Positions 42,597 to 50,890 of a stretch of DNA of 64,000 nucleotides are shown here, piece after piece. The stretch's first letter is position 1. Every line of letters starts with the position of its first letter. This DNA comes from Clostridiales bacterium (GTDB lineage: Bacteria; Bacillota; Clostridia; Oscillospirales; Oscillospiraceae), in contig SFEX01000003.1 of NCBI GenBank assembly GCA_004557075.1, forward strand, positions 1 through 64,000, given 5' to 3'. The translations under genes and the position numbers were made by a program. The notes beneath the pieces are model-generated. The model saw nothing but the letters and a program-made list of their open reading frames with translations, was not told where the DNA came from and made no database searches.

Positions 42597-44492
42597 CTAT
42601 GCCACGAGATCATACGCTCTGAACATGACGGTTGCCGCCATGCCGCGATTTGCCGTACCGTTGGGAGCGAAGGTCTGAGCGTTCATGCCGTTCATGACGC
42701 CCGCGCTGACGATTGCGTTGACAGCGTCAACATAGGGAGCCGCAACCTGATCTGCGTCGGCAAAGCCGCAGGGCTTTACATCGCCGAAGTCATACTCTGC
42801 GACGTCGTTCAGGTAACGGTACATGAACGTCGCCATCTGCGCGCGGCTGATGTTCTGGTTTGGGCGGAAGGTATTATCGCCATAGCCCATGACGACGCCG
42901 TTCTCAACGCCCCATGCGACTGCGGTCACATAGTCCTTTGAGATAGTTGAAACGTCGTTAAGCTTGAGATCAGCCTTCTTCACCTCGGGGGAGCCTGCCG
43001 CACGGTAGAGCATGGTTACAAACTGCGCGCGGGTGACTGAGTTGTTCGGGCGGTAAGTACCGTCTGGGTAGCCGTTGATGATACCCGCATTGGCTGCCTT
43101 AACTATCCAATCATGGTAGCCGCTTGAGTAGATATCGGTAAAGGGATCTGCCGGAATTTTCTCCGCGTCTGTCATGTCATACAAGCTGTTGCTGCCGCCA
43201 ATAAAGCGCCGATACGCAACCAGCGCGCAGTAGCACTGCTGTGTTGCGGTAGCGTCAGGCTCACTGTCGGACGCAATGTGCTTAAATTCCCCGCCGTCCA
43301 CGGCGTAAGCGCACATAGCGTCAAGCACGGATACTCCGTTTTTGACAAAGCGTGCGTCGTTTTCGGGGCTTATGCCGAGTGCCGTGAGCGCAATGATAAC
43401 CTGTGCGCAGCTCTCGCTGTTCTCACTTCGGTTTGTGATAAAGCCGCCGTTTTCCGTCTGCATGTCCGACAGCGCCCCGAGGGCTTTATCTACAGTCTCT
43501 TTTACGGAGGTATCGCCAGCCTTGTAGTAAGGTACAAGCGCCTGAAGCACAACTGCGGTCATATCCGCGTCGGCTTTGCTGCCTGTGTATGCCCAACCTC
43601 CGTCGGGAAGCTGTCGGCCGAGTATCTCTCCTATCAGCGCCTCGCGCGTGGCGGTACTGCCCTCCGGCAGAGAATATGCACCGCAGTCAAGCGCCAAGAG
43701 CGCATACACGGCTCCGTTAAGCCCCTGCTTTTTCACATAACTGAAGTCTGAAAGTCCCGCAATCAGGTCATGTCCCGCTATGCTGCTTGCATCCCTGCCC
43801 GCAGCCGTAAGCGCAAGTATAGTGCGGGAGTTTTCGGTGGAAAGTCTGCTGTCAAGCTGCTCAGCATCGTTTATCTTCTCCGATACACGGTTGGCAACTG
43901 CTATGTAATAGTCATTATCTATCTTGACGCCGTCGCGGGCAAGGCCCAGCACGACCCAGTCGCTCACGCCCGCAGGAGCCTTGCTTGCGGCGGCGCTGAG
44001 GTGTGCCCTCGTTTCGGCGTTGATTTTCTCCATGTCGTAGTCTGCGTATTCAAATCGCACAGCGTAGAGCGTGGTTGAGCTCCATGAGCTGTCATACGGA
44101 GTCTGCACATGAACATACTCCGGAAGCTTCCCGTTGCCGTCAGCCTTCACCGTTGCCGTAAGCTGACCTGTTTGTCCGTTATCGGCATAGCTTCCGTCTC
44201 CGGTGCTTCCGCATGAGCAGATATAGTTTCCGTCTGCGTCGTAGCCGTATGCTATGCGGTCTTCATTAAAGCCGAGTACAAGGCTCTGCGCTCCTTCGGG
44301 AACGGTGACGGTATAGATATCGAACACTCTTACCGTACCCTCCCAGTCTGTGAAGGTATAGCCATTTTTCTCAAAGCCGCTGACGTATCCTGAAGACAGG
44401 TCAAACGGCAATTCCTCCGCCGCCGCGCCCACAGGCACAAGGCTTAGCACCGTTATCAGTGCAAGCAGCAGGCTCAATACTTTTCTTTTCAT
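42597..44492 (-). CDS. SLH-anchored alpha/alpha-toroid (prenyltransferase/transcobalamin-N-like) protein
   Basis: The protein has 631 residues. Signal peptide 1-25; N-terminal beta domain (about 30-150) with a CSCGSTGDG motif; alpha/alpha-barrel about 160-430 with repeat signatures LGRQLPDGGWAYTGSKADAD and DMQTENGGFITNRSENSESC (the xxDGGW/xxNGGF pattern of squalene-cyclase-like repeats). Three SLH domains follow (449-631: GIINGYPDGTYRPNNSVTRA; GVVMGYGDNTFRPNQNISRA; GVMNGMNAQTFAPNGTANRG). The same toroid fold forms the N-terminal domain of intrinsic factor/transcobalamin. No cyclase DxDD motif is present, so catalysis is unlikely. Strong AGGAGG site 5 nt before ATG 44492. Confidence 0.82.
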   Translation of the reverse strand: MKRKVLSLLLALITVLSLVPVGAAAEELPFDLSSGYVSGFEKNGYTFTDWEGTVRVFDIYTVTVPEGAQSLVLGFNEDRIAYGYDADGNYICSCGSTGDGSYADNGQTGQLTATVKADGNGKLPEYVHVQTPYDSSWSSTTLYAVRFEYADYDMEKINAETRAHLSAAASKAPAGVSDWVVLGLARDGVKIDNDYYIAVANRVSEKINDAEQLDSRLSTENSRTILALTAAGRDASSIAGHDLIAGLSDFSYVKKQGLNGAVYALLALDCGAYSLPEGSTATREALIGEILGRQLPDGGWAYTGSKADADMTAVVLQALVPYYKAGDTSVKETVDKALGALSDMQTENGGFITNRSENSESCAQVIIALTALGISPENDARFVKNGVSVLDAMCAYAVDGGEFKHIASDSEPDATATQQCYCALVAYRRFIGGSNSLYDMTDAEKIPADPFTDIYSSGYHDWIVKAANAGIINGYPDGTYRPNNSVTRAQFVTMLYRAAGSPEVKKADLKLNDVSTISKDYVTAVAWGVENGVVMGYGDNTFRPNQNISRAQMATFMYRYLNDVAEYDFGDVKPCGFADADQVAAPYVDAVNAIVSAGVMNGMNAQTFAPNGTANRGMAATVMFRAYDLVA

Positions 44493-44506
44493 GTTGTCCT
44501 CCTAAT

Positions 44507-44689
44507 TTACTTTTTCTTGGCTTGCTTTAATCCGGCGGCTTCAAGCGCCCTCGGCCATGGGCCGAGGAATGCCTTTATCCTTGATAGCTCGACCGGGTCA
44601 AAATCGTTCTTCTGGGGTAGTCTGCCAAGCTCGCGGCTTTTATCAACGAGCCTGTTCACCGCCCATTTAATTTTTTCCTCGGAAACCAC
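44507..44689 (-). CDS. Small protein with homing-endonuclease-associated repeat motif
   Basis: This frame of 60 residues begins with GTG 44689. It reads EKIKWAVNRLVDKSRELGRL followed by PQKNDFDPVELSRIKAFLGP and WPRALEAAGL. This fits the 'HNH repeat' module (helix, GRxPs, FGxWxxALxxAGL), a DNA-binding repeat. It starts directly after the T-run of the riboswitch terminator with no ribosome site, so translation is doubtful. It would be the first gene read when the switch is open. Confidence 0.45.
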   Translation of the reverse strand: MVSEEKIKWAVNRLVDKSRELGRLPQKNDFDPVELSRIKAFLGPWPRALEAAGLKQAKKK

Positions 44690-44723
44690 AAAAAAACTCT
44701 CCCCGTCAGTCGGCAGGGAGAGT
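44690..44723 (-). terminator. Terminator of the cobalamin riboswitch expression platform
   Basis: ACTCTCCC...GGGGAGAGT followed on minus by TTTTTTT. The 10-nt strand 44719-44728 (minus GCTGCACTCT) is perfectly complementary to 44811-44820 (minus AGAGTGCAGC), which gives an alternative antiterminator. Confidence 0.82.
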
Positions 44724-44844
44724 GCAGCAAAAAATCAGCGCGAAAAGGCATTGAAGCTAAGGCTAAAAAGCGCTCGGCTCCAATGCCGCATTACGGCATC
44801 GATCATTCGGCTGCACTCTTCTCACCAAAGCTGTGTTAAACCAA

Positions 44845-45030
44845 AAAATACGGCAGGTATCCTGACTTATGATCCTGTACATGATAGATGCGCAGGAAGA
44901 TGCGCCTTCTCAGAAAAGCAGGAGCTTTTCCAATGGCAGGTGTTCTCTTACGTCAAATACAGTAATGGCGGTTGTCCCGGATTCTGACCGGGTTCCCTTT
45001 TCATCTACTAAGTTAACAACTGTTCAAACC
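44845..45030 (-). ncRNA. Cobalamin (B12) riboswitch
   Basis: On the minus strand the conserved elements run in order: AAAAGGGAA (45001-44993), GGTCAGAATCC with CCGGGACAACCGCC, ATTACTGTA, and the B12 box GTCAGGATACCTGCCG (44866-44851). This is the adenosylcobalamin class with a long peripheral stem (GGCGCATC...GATGCGC, near 44890-44905). It heads the leftward operon that encodes the SLH/alpha-alpha, DUF4430, EcfT and ECF-fusion proteins. Confidence 0.92.
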
Positions 45031-45169
45031 GCATTTTCACAATCATTATTAATTTATTATATTGTAACACATATGCTAAAAAAGGTCAATTTTTGTTTTG
45101 GGGTAAAGCCTCATATCCGGCGGTGAATGCACATATACATTGACTATGTGAGTTTGGGGAGTGGTATAT

Positions 45170-45418
45170 GTGCATACAAATATTGAGGAGAGAGCCTGCG
45201 ATCTGGCGGTGTACATTATTGAAAATAAGGCGACCGTCCGCGCCGCCGCAAAGCAGTTTAACATTTCCAAAAGCACTGTACACAAGGATCTCACCGAGAG
45301 GCTGAAAACAGTTAACCCCGCACTTTATAAGCAGGTGCGCGAGCTGCTGGATATCAACAAGGCCGAGCGGCATATCCGCGGAGGCATGGCTACACGAAGA
45401 AAGTATAAAGGTACATAA
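45170..45418 (+). CDS. spoIIID: Sporulation regulator SpoIIID
   Basis: From GTG 45170 (GGGGAG site 7 nt before) the product is 82 residues and reads HTNIEERACDLAVYIIENKA. The helix-turn-helix is TVRAAAKQFNISKSTVHKDL and the C-terminal basic helix KAERHIRGGMATRRKYK. SpoIIID switches mother-cell gene expression during sporulation. A GTG upstream (45161) overlaps the ribosome site. It is monocistronic with a terminator at 45423. Confidence 0.93.
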   Translation: MHTNIEERACDLAVYIIENKATVRAAAKQFNISKSTVHKDLTERLKTVNPALYKQVRELLDINKAERHIRGGMATRRKYKGT

Positions 45419-45422
45419 GCAG

Positions 45423-45453
45423 TTGCGGAGGGCGTTAATCGCGCCCTCCGCAA
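45423..45453. terminator. Bidirectional terminator
   Basis: TTGCGGAGGGCG-TTAAT-CGCCCTCCGCAA between spoIIID and the convergent SOD gene. Confidence 0.85.
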
Positions 45454-45454
45454 T

Positions 45455-45922
45455 TTATTCTATCACCCCACATGCGATTTTTTCTCCCGAATCGCCGGAG
45501 GGCTGAGTTCTAAAATCATCCGGCATCATATGTATGACAACGGTTTTACCTATTATCTCCTCAACCTTGAATCTGTCGGTCATGAACGCCATCCACGCCC
45601 TGCCGTTATTTCCAAAAAGCGGCGGCATATCGCCGGCGTGGCAGGGATGAGGACAGTCGCCCGGGTTATAGTGCCCTTTTGTGTTCGCAAACGGAGTATC
45701 GGCGCTCCCGCCGCAGTCGACGCCAGAATGTATGTGAAATCCAAAAACTCCGCATTCACAATTTTCTTTTTGCTTTGGCAGACCTGCGATATCTGCCACC
45801 ACAATAACATTTCTGCCGACCTCAAAAAAGCTTACCTCTCCGGAAACGCCGCTGCCCTGCATTTTAGCTTTTGCCTTCGGGCTGTTCATAACGAGCATTC
45901 CCGCGAAATCGCATAAAGTCAT
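45455..45922 (-). CDS. Cu/Zn superoxide dismutase family protein
   Basis: This 155-residue protein has GVFGFHIHSGVDCGG (metal His 63 and 65), KGHYNPGDCPHPCHAGDMPP and KTVVIHMMPDDFRTQPSGDS, the SOD_Cu metal and Arg region. No signal peptide is visible, so it is cytoplasmic or its signal is unusual; Cys is richer than normal. GAGGTGA site precedes ATG 45922. In anaerobic Clostridia such proteins protect spores or act as copper-only SODs. Catalysis is plausible. Confidence 0.85.
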   Translation of the reverse strand: MTLCDFAGMLVMNSPKAKAKMQGSGVSGEVSFFEVGRNVIVVADIAGLPKQKENCECGVFGFHIHSGVDCGGSADTPFANTKGHYNPGDCPHPCHAGDMPPLFGNNGRAWMAFMTDRFKVEEIIGKTVVIHMMPDDFRTQPSGDSGEKIACGVIE

Positions 45923-46012
45923 ATAATCACCTCGTTATATGTAATCTATGTTTTCAAATAAAATTTGTGAATGTTTTTTCAGTATGTGGACAAACTATTT
46001 TCGGTGATGACT

Positions 46013-47032
46013 ATGACTAAAAAAATCGGCAAGCAGACCTTTAAGCTTGCTTATCCCCCCACTATTGCAACCTCCGCCGCCGTAGTCGGGGAAAAAGAGG
46101 GCAGCGGCCCGCTTAAAAGCTATTTTGACTACATTTCAAACGATTCATACTTCGGAGAAAAAAGCTGGGAAAAGGCCGAGAGCGCCATGCTCAAGCAGTG
46201 CTTCTCGCTCTGCTGTGACAAGGCCAAGATTGCTCCCAGCGAGCTTGAGCTTATATTCTCCGGCGACCTGCTCAATCAATGCGTGGGCTCTGCCTTTGCC
46301 ATGCGCGATGTTGGAGTTCCGTACTTTGGTTTATACGGCGCCTGCTCCACAATGGGCGAGTCGCTCACGCTCGGCGCGATGGCTATAGACGGAGGTTATG
46401 TAAACCGAATCTGCGCCGTTACAAGCTCGCACTTCTGCTCCTCCGAGCGGCAGTACCGCTTTCCGCTTGAATATGGCGGACAGCGCACCCCTACGGCGCA
46501 GTGGACAGTAACAGGCGCGGGCGCTGTAATATTGCAGGGCGACGGCAACGGCCCCTTTGTGACATATCTCACTCCCGGCAAGATAGTTGACGCGGGTATA
46601 ACTGACGCAAACAACATGGGCAGCGCCATGACTCCCGCCGCTTATGAGACGCTCAAAGCGCATTTTGATGACACGGGGCGATCGCCCGACTATTACGACA
46701 TGATAGTAACCGGCGACCTCGGCGCGATAGGCCACGATACTCTTGAAGATATGTTCCGCCGCGACGGTATCAGCCTCGGAAAATTTTACACCGACTGCGG
46801 CGTTCTGATATTCGACCGCGAAAAGCAGGATGTTCACGCCGGAGGCTCCGGCTGCGGCTGCGCGGCCTCGGTATTTTCATCGTTTATTCTGCGCGGCATA
46901 GCCGATGGAAAATGGAGCAAGGTGTTGTTTGCCCCGACAGGCGCGCTTATGTCACCGGTAAGCTCGCAGCAGGGTGAGAGCATACCAAGTATCTGTCACG
47001 CGCTCGCTATCGAGACCGCCATTCCAAACTGA
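46013..47032 (+). CDS. spoVAD: Stage V sporulation protein AD
   Basis: From ATG 46013 (MTKKIGKQTFKLAYPPTIAT) the product is 339 residues. It has the thiolase-like fold of SpoVAD: FLYGACSTMGESL-type (YFGLYGACSTMGESLTLG), SSHFCSSERQYRFPLEYGGQ and GSGCGCAASVFSSF. SpoVAD binds dipicolinic acid during its transport into the forespore. spoVAE follows 20 nt later. The normal upstream gene spoVAC is not here; the SOD gene is divergent. Confidence 0.93.
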   Translation: MTKKIGKQTFKLAYPPTIATSAAVVGEKEGSGPLKSYFDYISNDSYFGEKSWEKAESAMLKQCFSLCCDKAKIAPSELELIFSGDLLNQCVGSAFAMRDVGVPYFGLYGACSTMGESLTLGAMAIDGGYVNRICAVTSSHFCSSERQYRFPLEYGGQRTPTAQWTVTGAGAVILQGDGNGPFVTYLTPGKIVDAGITDANNMGSAMTPAAYETLKAHFDDTGRSPDYYDMIVTGDLGAIGHDTLEDMFRRDGISLGKFYTDCGVLIFDREKQDVHAGGSGCGCAASVFSSFILRGIADGKWSKVLFAPTGALMSPVSSQQGESIPSICHALAIETAIPN

Positions 47033-47052
47033 GGCGATAATGAGGTGATAAT

Positions 47053-47421
47053 ATGGATATTTTTCTTGAATATTTAAAGGCTTTTGCCGTCGGCGGTGTG
47101 CTGTGCGCCATAGGCCAGCTTCTTATTGACAAGACAAAGCTCACCCCCGCCCGTATCCTCACAGCCTACGTCGTGGCGGGCGTCATACTTGGAGCCGTCG
47201 GCTTGTATCAGCCGCTTATCGACTGGGCGGGAGCCGGAGCGAGCGTTCCGCTCACGGGCTTCGGCAACACGCTCGCCAAGGGCGTCAAGGAGGCCGTTGT
47301 CTCCGACGGGCTGCTCGGCGCGTTCACCGGCGGCTTTACCGCATCCGCCGCAGGAATATGCGCGGCTATATTCTTCGGCGTTATAGTCGCATTGTTATGT
47401 AAACCACGAGAAAAGAAATAA
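47053..47421 (+). CDS. spoVAE: Stage V sporulation protein AE
   Basis: This 122-residue protein has about four membrane segments (FAVGGVLCAIGQLLI; ILTAYVVAGVILGAVGLY; the GFGNTLAKGV loop; GGFTASAAGICAAIFFGVIV). It is part of the SpoVA channel for dipicolinic acid. The terminator at 47421 ends the operon. Confidence 0.92.
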   Translation: MDIFLEYLKAFAVGGVLCAIGQLLIDKTKLTPARILTAYVVAGVILGAVGLYQPLIDWAGAGASVPLTGFGNTLAKGVKEAVVSDGLLGAFTGGFTASAAGICAAIFFGVIVALLCKPREKK

Positions 47422-47450
47422 AAAGGTACGACCAAAAGTCGTACCTTTTT
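47421..47450. terminator. Bidirectional terminator
   Basis: AAAAGGTACGAC-CAAAA-GTCGTACCTTTTT between spoVAE and the convergent gamma-subunit gene. Confidence 0.88.
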
Positions 47451-47464
47451 TAAATGCTTTGGAA

Positions 47465-48007
47465 TTACTGCTTTGCAGCGTCTTCCTTACCGGCAGCAAG
47501 TGCTTTCATGTTACCGGGCAGGAACTTTGCCTTGCGCTCGCCGAGCTCGATGCGGATTGCTTCGCTCATGCTCTCTTCGGAGGTGACAGGAGCCTTTGCC
47601 AGCAGTGCGCCCAGGATAGCGACGTTTGCGCCCTTGGGGTTGCCGACCTCTTCTGCGATGCGGTTTGCGTCACAGTAAATGACCTGAACGTCGTCACGCT
47701 CTGCCTTGCGGTCAATGATGGAGCTGTTGATGACCAGAACTCCGCCGGGCTTAACGTGAGCTTCGAACTTGTCGAGAGAAGGACGGTTCATGGCAACGAC
47801 AACGTCAGCCATATCGACCAGAGGAGAAGCAACGGGATCGTCGCTTACGATAACGGAGCAGTTTGCGGTGCCGCCGCGCATCTCAGGGCCGTAAGAAGGC
47901 AGCCAGGAGACGTGCTTGCCGTCGAGCATGCATGCCATTGCAAGGAACTTACCGATCAGGAGCATGCCCTGACCGCCGAAGCCTGCGAATATAAACTCTT
48001 TTTTCAT
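47465..48007 (-). CDS. 2-oxoacid:ferredoxin oxidoreductase gamma subunit
   Basis: This 180-residue protein starts MKKEFIFAGFGGQGMLLIGK and has SYGPEMRGGTANCSVIVSDD, the POR/KOR gamma pattern. Last gene of the operon. It helps form the catalytic domain with alpha and beta for oxidation of 2-oxoglutarate or branched 2-oxoacids to acyl-CoA with ferredoxin. Confidence 0.92.
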   Translation of the reverse strand: MKKEFIFAGFGGQGMLLIGKFLAMACMLDGKHVSWLPSYGPEMRGGTANCSVIVSDDPVASPLVDMADVVVAMNRPSLDKFEAHVKPGGVLVINSSIIDRKAERDDVQVIYCDANRIAEEVGNPKGANVAILGALLAKAPVTSEESMSEAIRIELGERKAKFLPGNMKALAAGKEDAAKQ

Positions 48008-48008
48008 A

Positions 48009-48770
48009 TTATTCGGCCTCCTTGTCTTTCTTTACGCCGAGAGGATAGTAAGGAATCATATTCTCTTCGAGCCACTTCATTGCCTCAACAGGAGACAGGC
48101 CCCAGTTGGTCGGGCAGGTGGACAGAACCTCTATCAGGCAGAAGCCCTTGCCCTGCATCTGATAGGTGAATGCCTTCTTGATGGCCTTCTTGGTCTTGTT
48201 GATGTTTGCGTTGTTGTTGACAGCACAGCGCTCAATGTAGTAAGAGCCGGGGATGGTTGCGAGCATCTCGGAAACGCGGATAGGTGCGCCGCACCATGCC
48301 TCGTCACGGCCGTAAGGAGAAGTGGTGGTCTTCTGGCCAACGAGGGTGGTAGGAGCCATCTGGCCGCCGGTCATACCGTAAATAGCGTTGTTAACAAAGA
48401 TGGTGCAGATCTTCTCGCCGCGGTGTGCAGCGTGAACGATCTCGGCAGTACCGATGGAAGCGAGGTCGCCGTCGCCCTGGTAGGTGAATACGAGGGTGCC
48501 GTCGCCGACAACGCGCTTTGCGCCGGTTGCAACTGCGGGTGCGCGGCCGTGAGCAGCCTCGTACATATCGCAGTTGAAGTAATCATATGCAAATACGGAG
48601 CAGCCGACAGGTGCTACGCCGATGACCTTACCTTCCTCGATAACGCCTTCCTTAACGAGCTCATCAATGGACTCTGCTACCAGACGGTGGATTATGCCGT
48701 GGTTGCAGCCCGGGCAATAGTGGAAAGTCTTGTCGGTAAGGAGTTTGGTTTTTTCAAATACTACGGACAT
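48009..48770 (-). CDS. 2-oxoacid:ferredoxin oxidoreductase beta subunit (TPP-binding)
   Basis: The 253-residue protein has HYCPGCNHGIIHRLVAESID and the TPP-binding motif YQGDGDLASIGTAEIVHAAH with NNAIYGMTGGQMAPTTL. It binds thiamine diphosphate. It is 1 nt from the gamma gene and adjacent to alpha, so they are coupled. Confidence 0.93.
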   Translation of the reverse strand: MSVVFEKTKLLTDKTFHYCPGCNHGIIHRLVAESIDELVKEGVIEEGKVIGVAPVGCSVFAYDYFNCDMYEAAHGRAPAVATGAKRVVGDGTLVFTYQGDGDLASIGTAEIVHAAHRGEKICTIFVNNAIYGMTGGQMAPTTLVGQKTTTSPYGRDEAWCGAPIRVSEMLATIPGSYYIERCAVNNNANINKTKKAIKKAFTYQMQGKGFCLIEVLSTCPTNWGLSPVEAMKWLEENMIPYYPLGVKKDKEAE

Positions 48771-49850
48771 TTATTTACCCTCCTTCATGCTGATGATCTT
48801 TGCAACGATCTCATCGGTAGTGGGCATCTGGGAGCCGCAGTGACCGTAGAAATCAACAGGCTTTGTGCCATTTACCGCAAGCTTTACATCCTGCAGCATC
48901 TGGCCTTCGTTCAGCTCAACGTCGAGAACTGCCTTTACGCTGTCTGCGTTGATTGCCTTGGAAACAGCATCATAGGGGAAGGGCCATACGGTAATGGGAC
49001 GAACCAGACCGACGTTTATTCCCTGCTCCTTGAGCTCGTTGATCGCAGACTTCGCAATACGTGCAACGGTGCCGAATGCGGTGATTATGTACTCTGCGTT
49101 CTCGCAGTTGTAGTACTCCCACTGCTGCTCGTTTGCGGTGACTTCCTTGTACATTGCCTGAAGGATGTCGTTATGTGCGGCAAGCTCCTCGGTGGAGATG
49201 AAGATGGAGTTGATAACGCCGCGTTTCTCGGGATCATCGCCGGGCTTCCAGCCGGTGCATGCCCAGGGCTTCTTCTCGGGGTCGATCTTGAAATCGACGA
49301 AGTCAGGCATCTCAACAGGCTCCATCATCTGAGCGATGATGCCGTCTGCGATGAACAGTACGGGGATGCGGTACTGCTCGGCCTTGTCATATGCGTACAT
49401 CATGATGTCGATTGCTTCCTGAACGGAGGAAGGTGCGTAGGTCAGCAGGTGATAGTCGCCGTTGCCGCCGCCCTTGACAGCCTGGAAGTAGTCGCCCTGG
49501 GAAGCCTGAATATTGCCGAGGCCGGGGCCGCCGCGCATTACATTCAGGATAACTGCGGGAAGACGTGCGCCTGCACAGTAGGAGATACCCTCCTGCTTCA
49601 GGGATATACCGGGGCTGGAGGAAGAAGTGATCGCACGTGCGCCGGTACCGGCTGCGCCGTAGATCATGTTGATAGCTGCGACTTCGGACTCAGCCTGAAG
49701 GAAGCAGCCGCCGATCTCGGGCATACGAGCGGACATATATTCGGGTATTTCGGTCTGCGGGGTGATGGGATAGCCGAAGAAATAACGAGCGCCGGCTCTG
49801 ATGGCTGCCTCTGCAATAGCTTCGCTACCCTTCATAAGAGTTTTGGCCAT
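48771..49850 (-). CDS. 2-oxoacid:ferredoxin oxidoreductase alpha subunit (KorA/VorB type)
   Basis: This 359-residue protein starts MAKTLMKGSEAIAEAAIRAG and has the family motif FFGYPITPQTEIPEYM, AESEVAAINMIYGAAGTGAR, and TSSSSPGISLKQEGI. The sequence fits KorA/VorB of 2-oxoglutarate or 2-oxoisovalerate ferredoxin oxidoreductase; the substrate cannot be read from this alone. Confidence 0.92.
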   Translation of the reverse strand: MAKTLMKGSEAIAEAAIRAGARYFFGYPITPQTEIPEYMSARMPEIGGCFLQAESEVAAINMIYGAAGTGARAITSSSSPGISLKQEGISYCAGARLPAVILNVMRGGPGLGNIQASQGDYFQAVKGGGNGDYHLLTYAPSSVQEAIDIMMYAYDKAEQYRIPVLFIADGIIAQMMEPVEMPDFVDFKIDPEKKPWACTGWKPGDDPEKRGVINSIFISTEELAAHNDILQAMYKEVTANEQQWEYYNCENAEYIITAFGTVARIAKSAINELKEQGINVGLVRPITVWPFPYDAVSKAINADSVKAVLDVELNEGQMLQDVKLAVNGTKPVDFYGHCGSQMPTTDEIVAKIISMKEGK

Positions 49851-49864
49851 TTCAATTTTCCTCC

Positions 49865-50074
49865 TTATTCCTTCTCAATGCGGATTACCACGTCGGGGCA
49901 AGTGCGTGCGCAGGATGCGCAGCCTATACAGTCCTCGGGTCTTACGACCTCTGCCGGGTGATAGCCTTTTGCGTTGATTTTTGCTTTGGAAAGTTCAATG
50001 CAACCCTTGGGGCAGGCTCTTGCGCAGAGACCGCAGCCCTTACACAGGTTCTCATTGATGGTTACCTTTACCAT
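49865..50074 (-). CDS. Ferredoxin-type delta subunit, 2x[4Fe-4S]
   Basis: From ATG 50074 (MVKVTINENLCKGCGLCARA) the product is 69 residues with two CxxCxxCxxxC motifs: CKGCGLCARACP and CIGCASCARTCP. It passes electrons from the oxidoreductase to ferredoxin. The further upstream frame has no ribosome site; AAGAGGTAG precedes ATG 50074. Confidence 0.93.
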   Translation of the reverse strand: MVKVTINENLCKGCGLCARACPKGCIELSKAKINAKGYHPAEVVRPEDCIGCASCARTCPDVVIRIEKE

Positions 50075-50152
50075 TTTGCTACCTCTTTTCTTTATTTTTG
50101 CTATTTTTTGAATAACATACTTATATATGAACCGCAATGCGGGACATATCAA

Positions 50153-50890
50153 TTATAAATTCTTCTGCCGGGGATCGACGGTGTTGAGACCGTATTTAAT
50201 GTAAGATTCCCAATCTCGGTGCATGTACATATCAATCGCGATCGGCGTTCCGATATACTTCGGATCGTGCCCCTCTGCAAGAAACTCGTCGAGGAACTCC
50301 TTCTTGCCGGTCGTATATGCGACGGGTATGCCCGTCTTATCCGAGACCTCGCGGAGCATCTCGTATCCGTCGCGAAGCTCCTCCACGGTCGTCTCCGTTG
50401 CAAGGTTTGCATTGTTTATCATGCCGGTTATCTTCAGTCTTGAATGGAGCTCCATACCCTCCTGAAGCTTGATGAGTTTTTCAACCGTGCCCGAAAGCGG
50501 TCTGCGTATATTGACGACGTTAAGCACCTCCAGCGCGCCATCCTCAAGATCCATAAAATCCTGATGATAGCGCCCGAGCGCCGTTGCGCCGACGTCATCG
50601 CCGCCGACATCAAAAATGACGGTTCCCCAATCGAGGACGAATGCCGACGCGACTTCTGCGGGCAGAGACAGCGTCTCAATACCGGAGCAAGCGTAGTTAG
50701 GAGAAACAAGCCTTATCTCCTTCTGCTCAACCATCTTGCCGCGCTCTGTGAGGCGGAAATATGTGTTGACCATATCGAGGTCTATAAGCTCTGTCTTTTC
50801 CCCTCTTGCCGCAGCCTGCATAGCGAAGTTCAGCGCGAGCTCACTTTTGCCGCTGCCGTAATTTCCAATTAGAACCTTAACCTTTTTCAT
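50153..50890 (-). CDS. P-loop ATPase encoded with the oxidoreductase
   Basis: From ATG 50890 (MKKVKVLIGNYGSGKSELAL) the product is 245 residues. Walker A is GNYGSGKSE, followed by DLDMVNTYFRLTERGKM and VIFDVGGDDVGATALGRY (Walker B). It resembles CobQ/CobB-MinD or MoeB-like P-loop proteins found upstream of kor operons. Function unknown; 78 nt from the ferredoxin gene and likely in one operon. It appears intact. Confidence 0.75.
   Translation of the reverse strand: MKKVKVLIGNYGSGKSELALNFAMQAAARGEKTELIDLDMVNTYFRLTERGKMVEQKEIRLVSPNYACSGIETLSLPAEVASAFVLDWGTVIFDVGGDDVGATALGRYHQDFMDLEDGALEVLNVVNIRRPLSGTVEKLIKLQEGMELHSRLKITGMINNANLATETTVEELRDGYEMLREVSDKTGIPVAYTTGKKEFLDEFLAEGHDPKYIGTPIAIDMYMHRDWESYIKYGLNTVDPRQKNL

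Noticed and set aside
42597..44492. Terpene cyclase or prenyltransferase enzyme
   Set aside because: The toroid repeats match, but no DxDD or zinc-ligand catalytic motif is seen, the protein is exported and wall-anchored, and the riboswitch points to cobalamin.
48423..49961. Plus-strand open frame of 512 codons
   Set aside because: Antisense to korA/korB homologues that are complete and well conserved.
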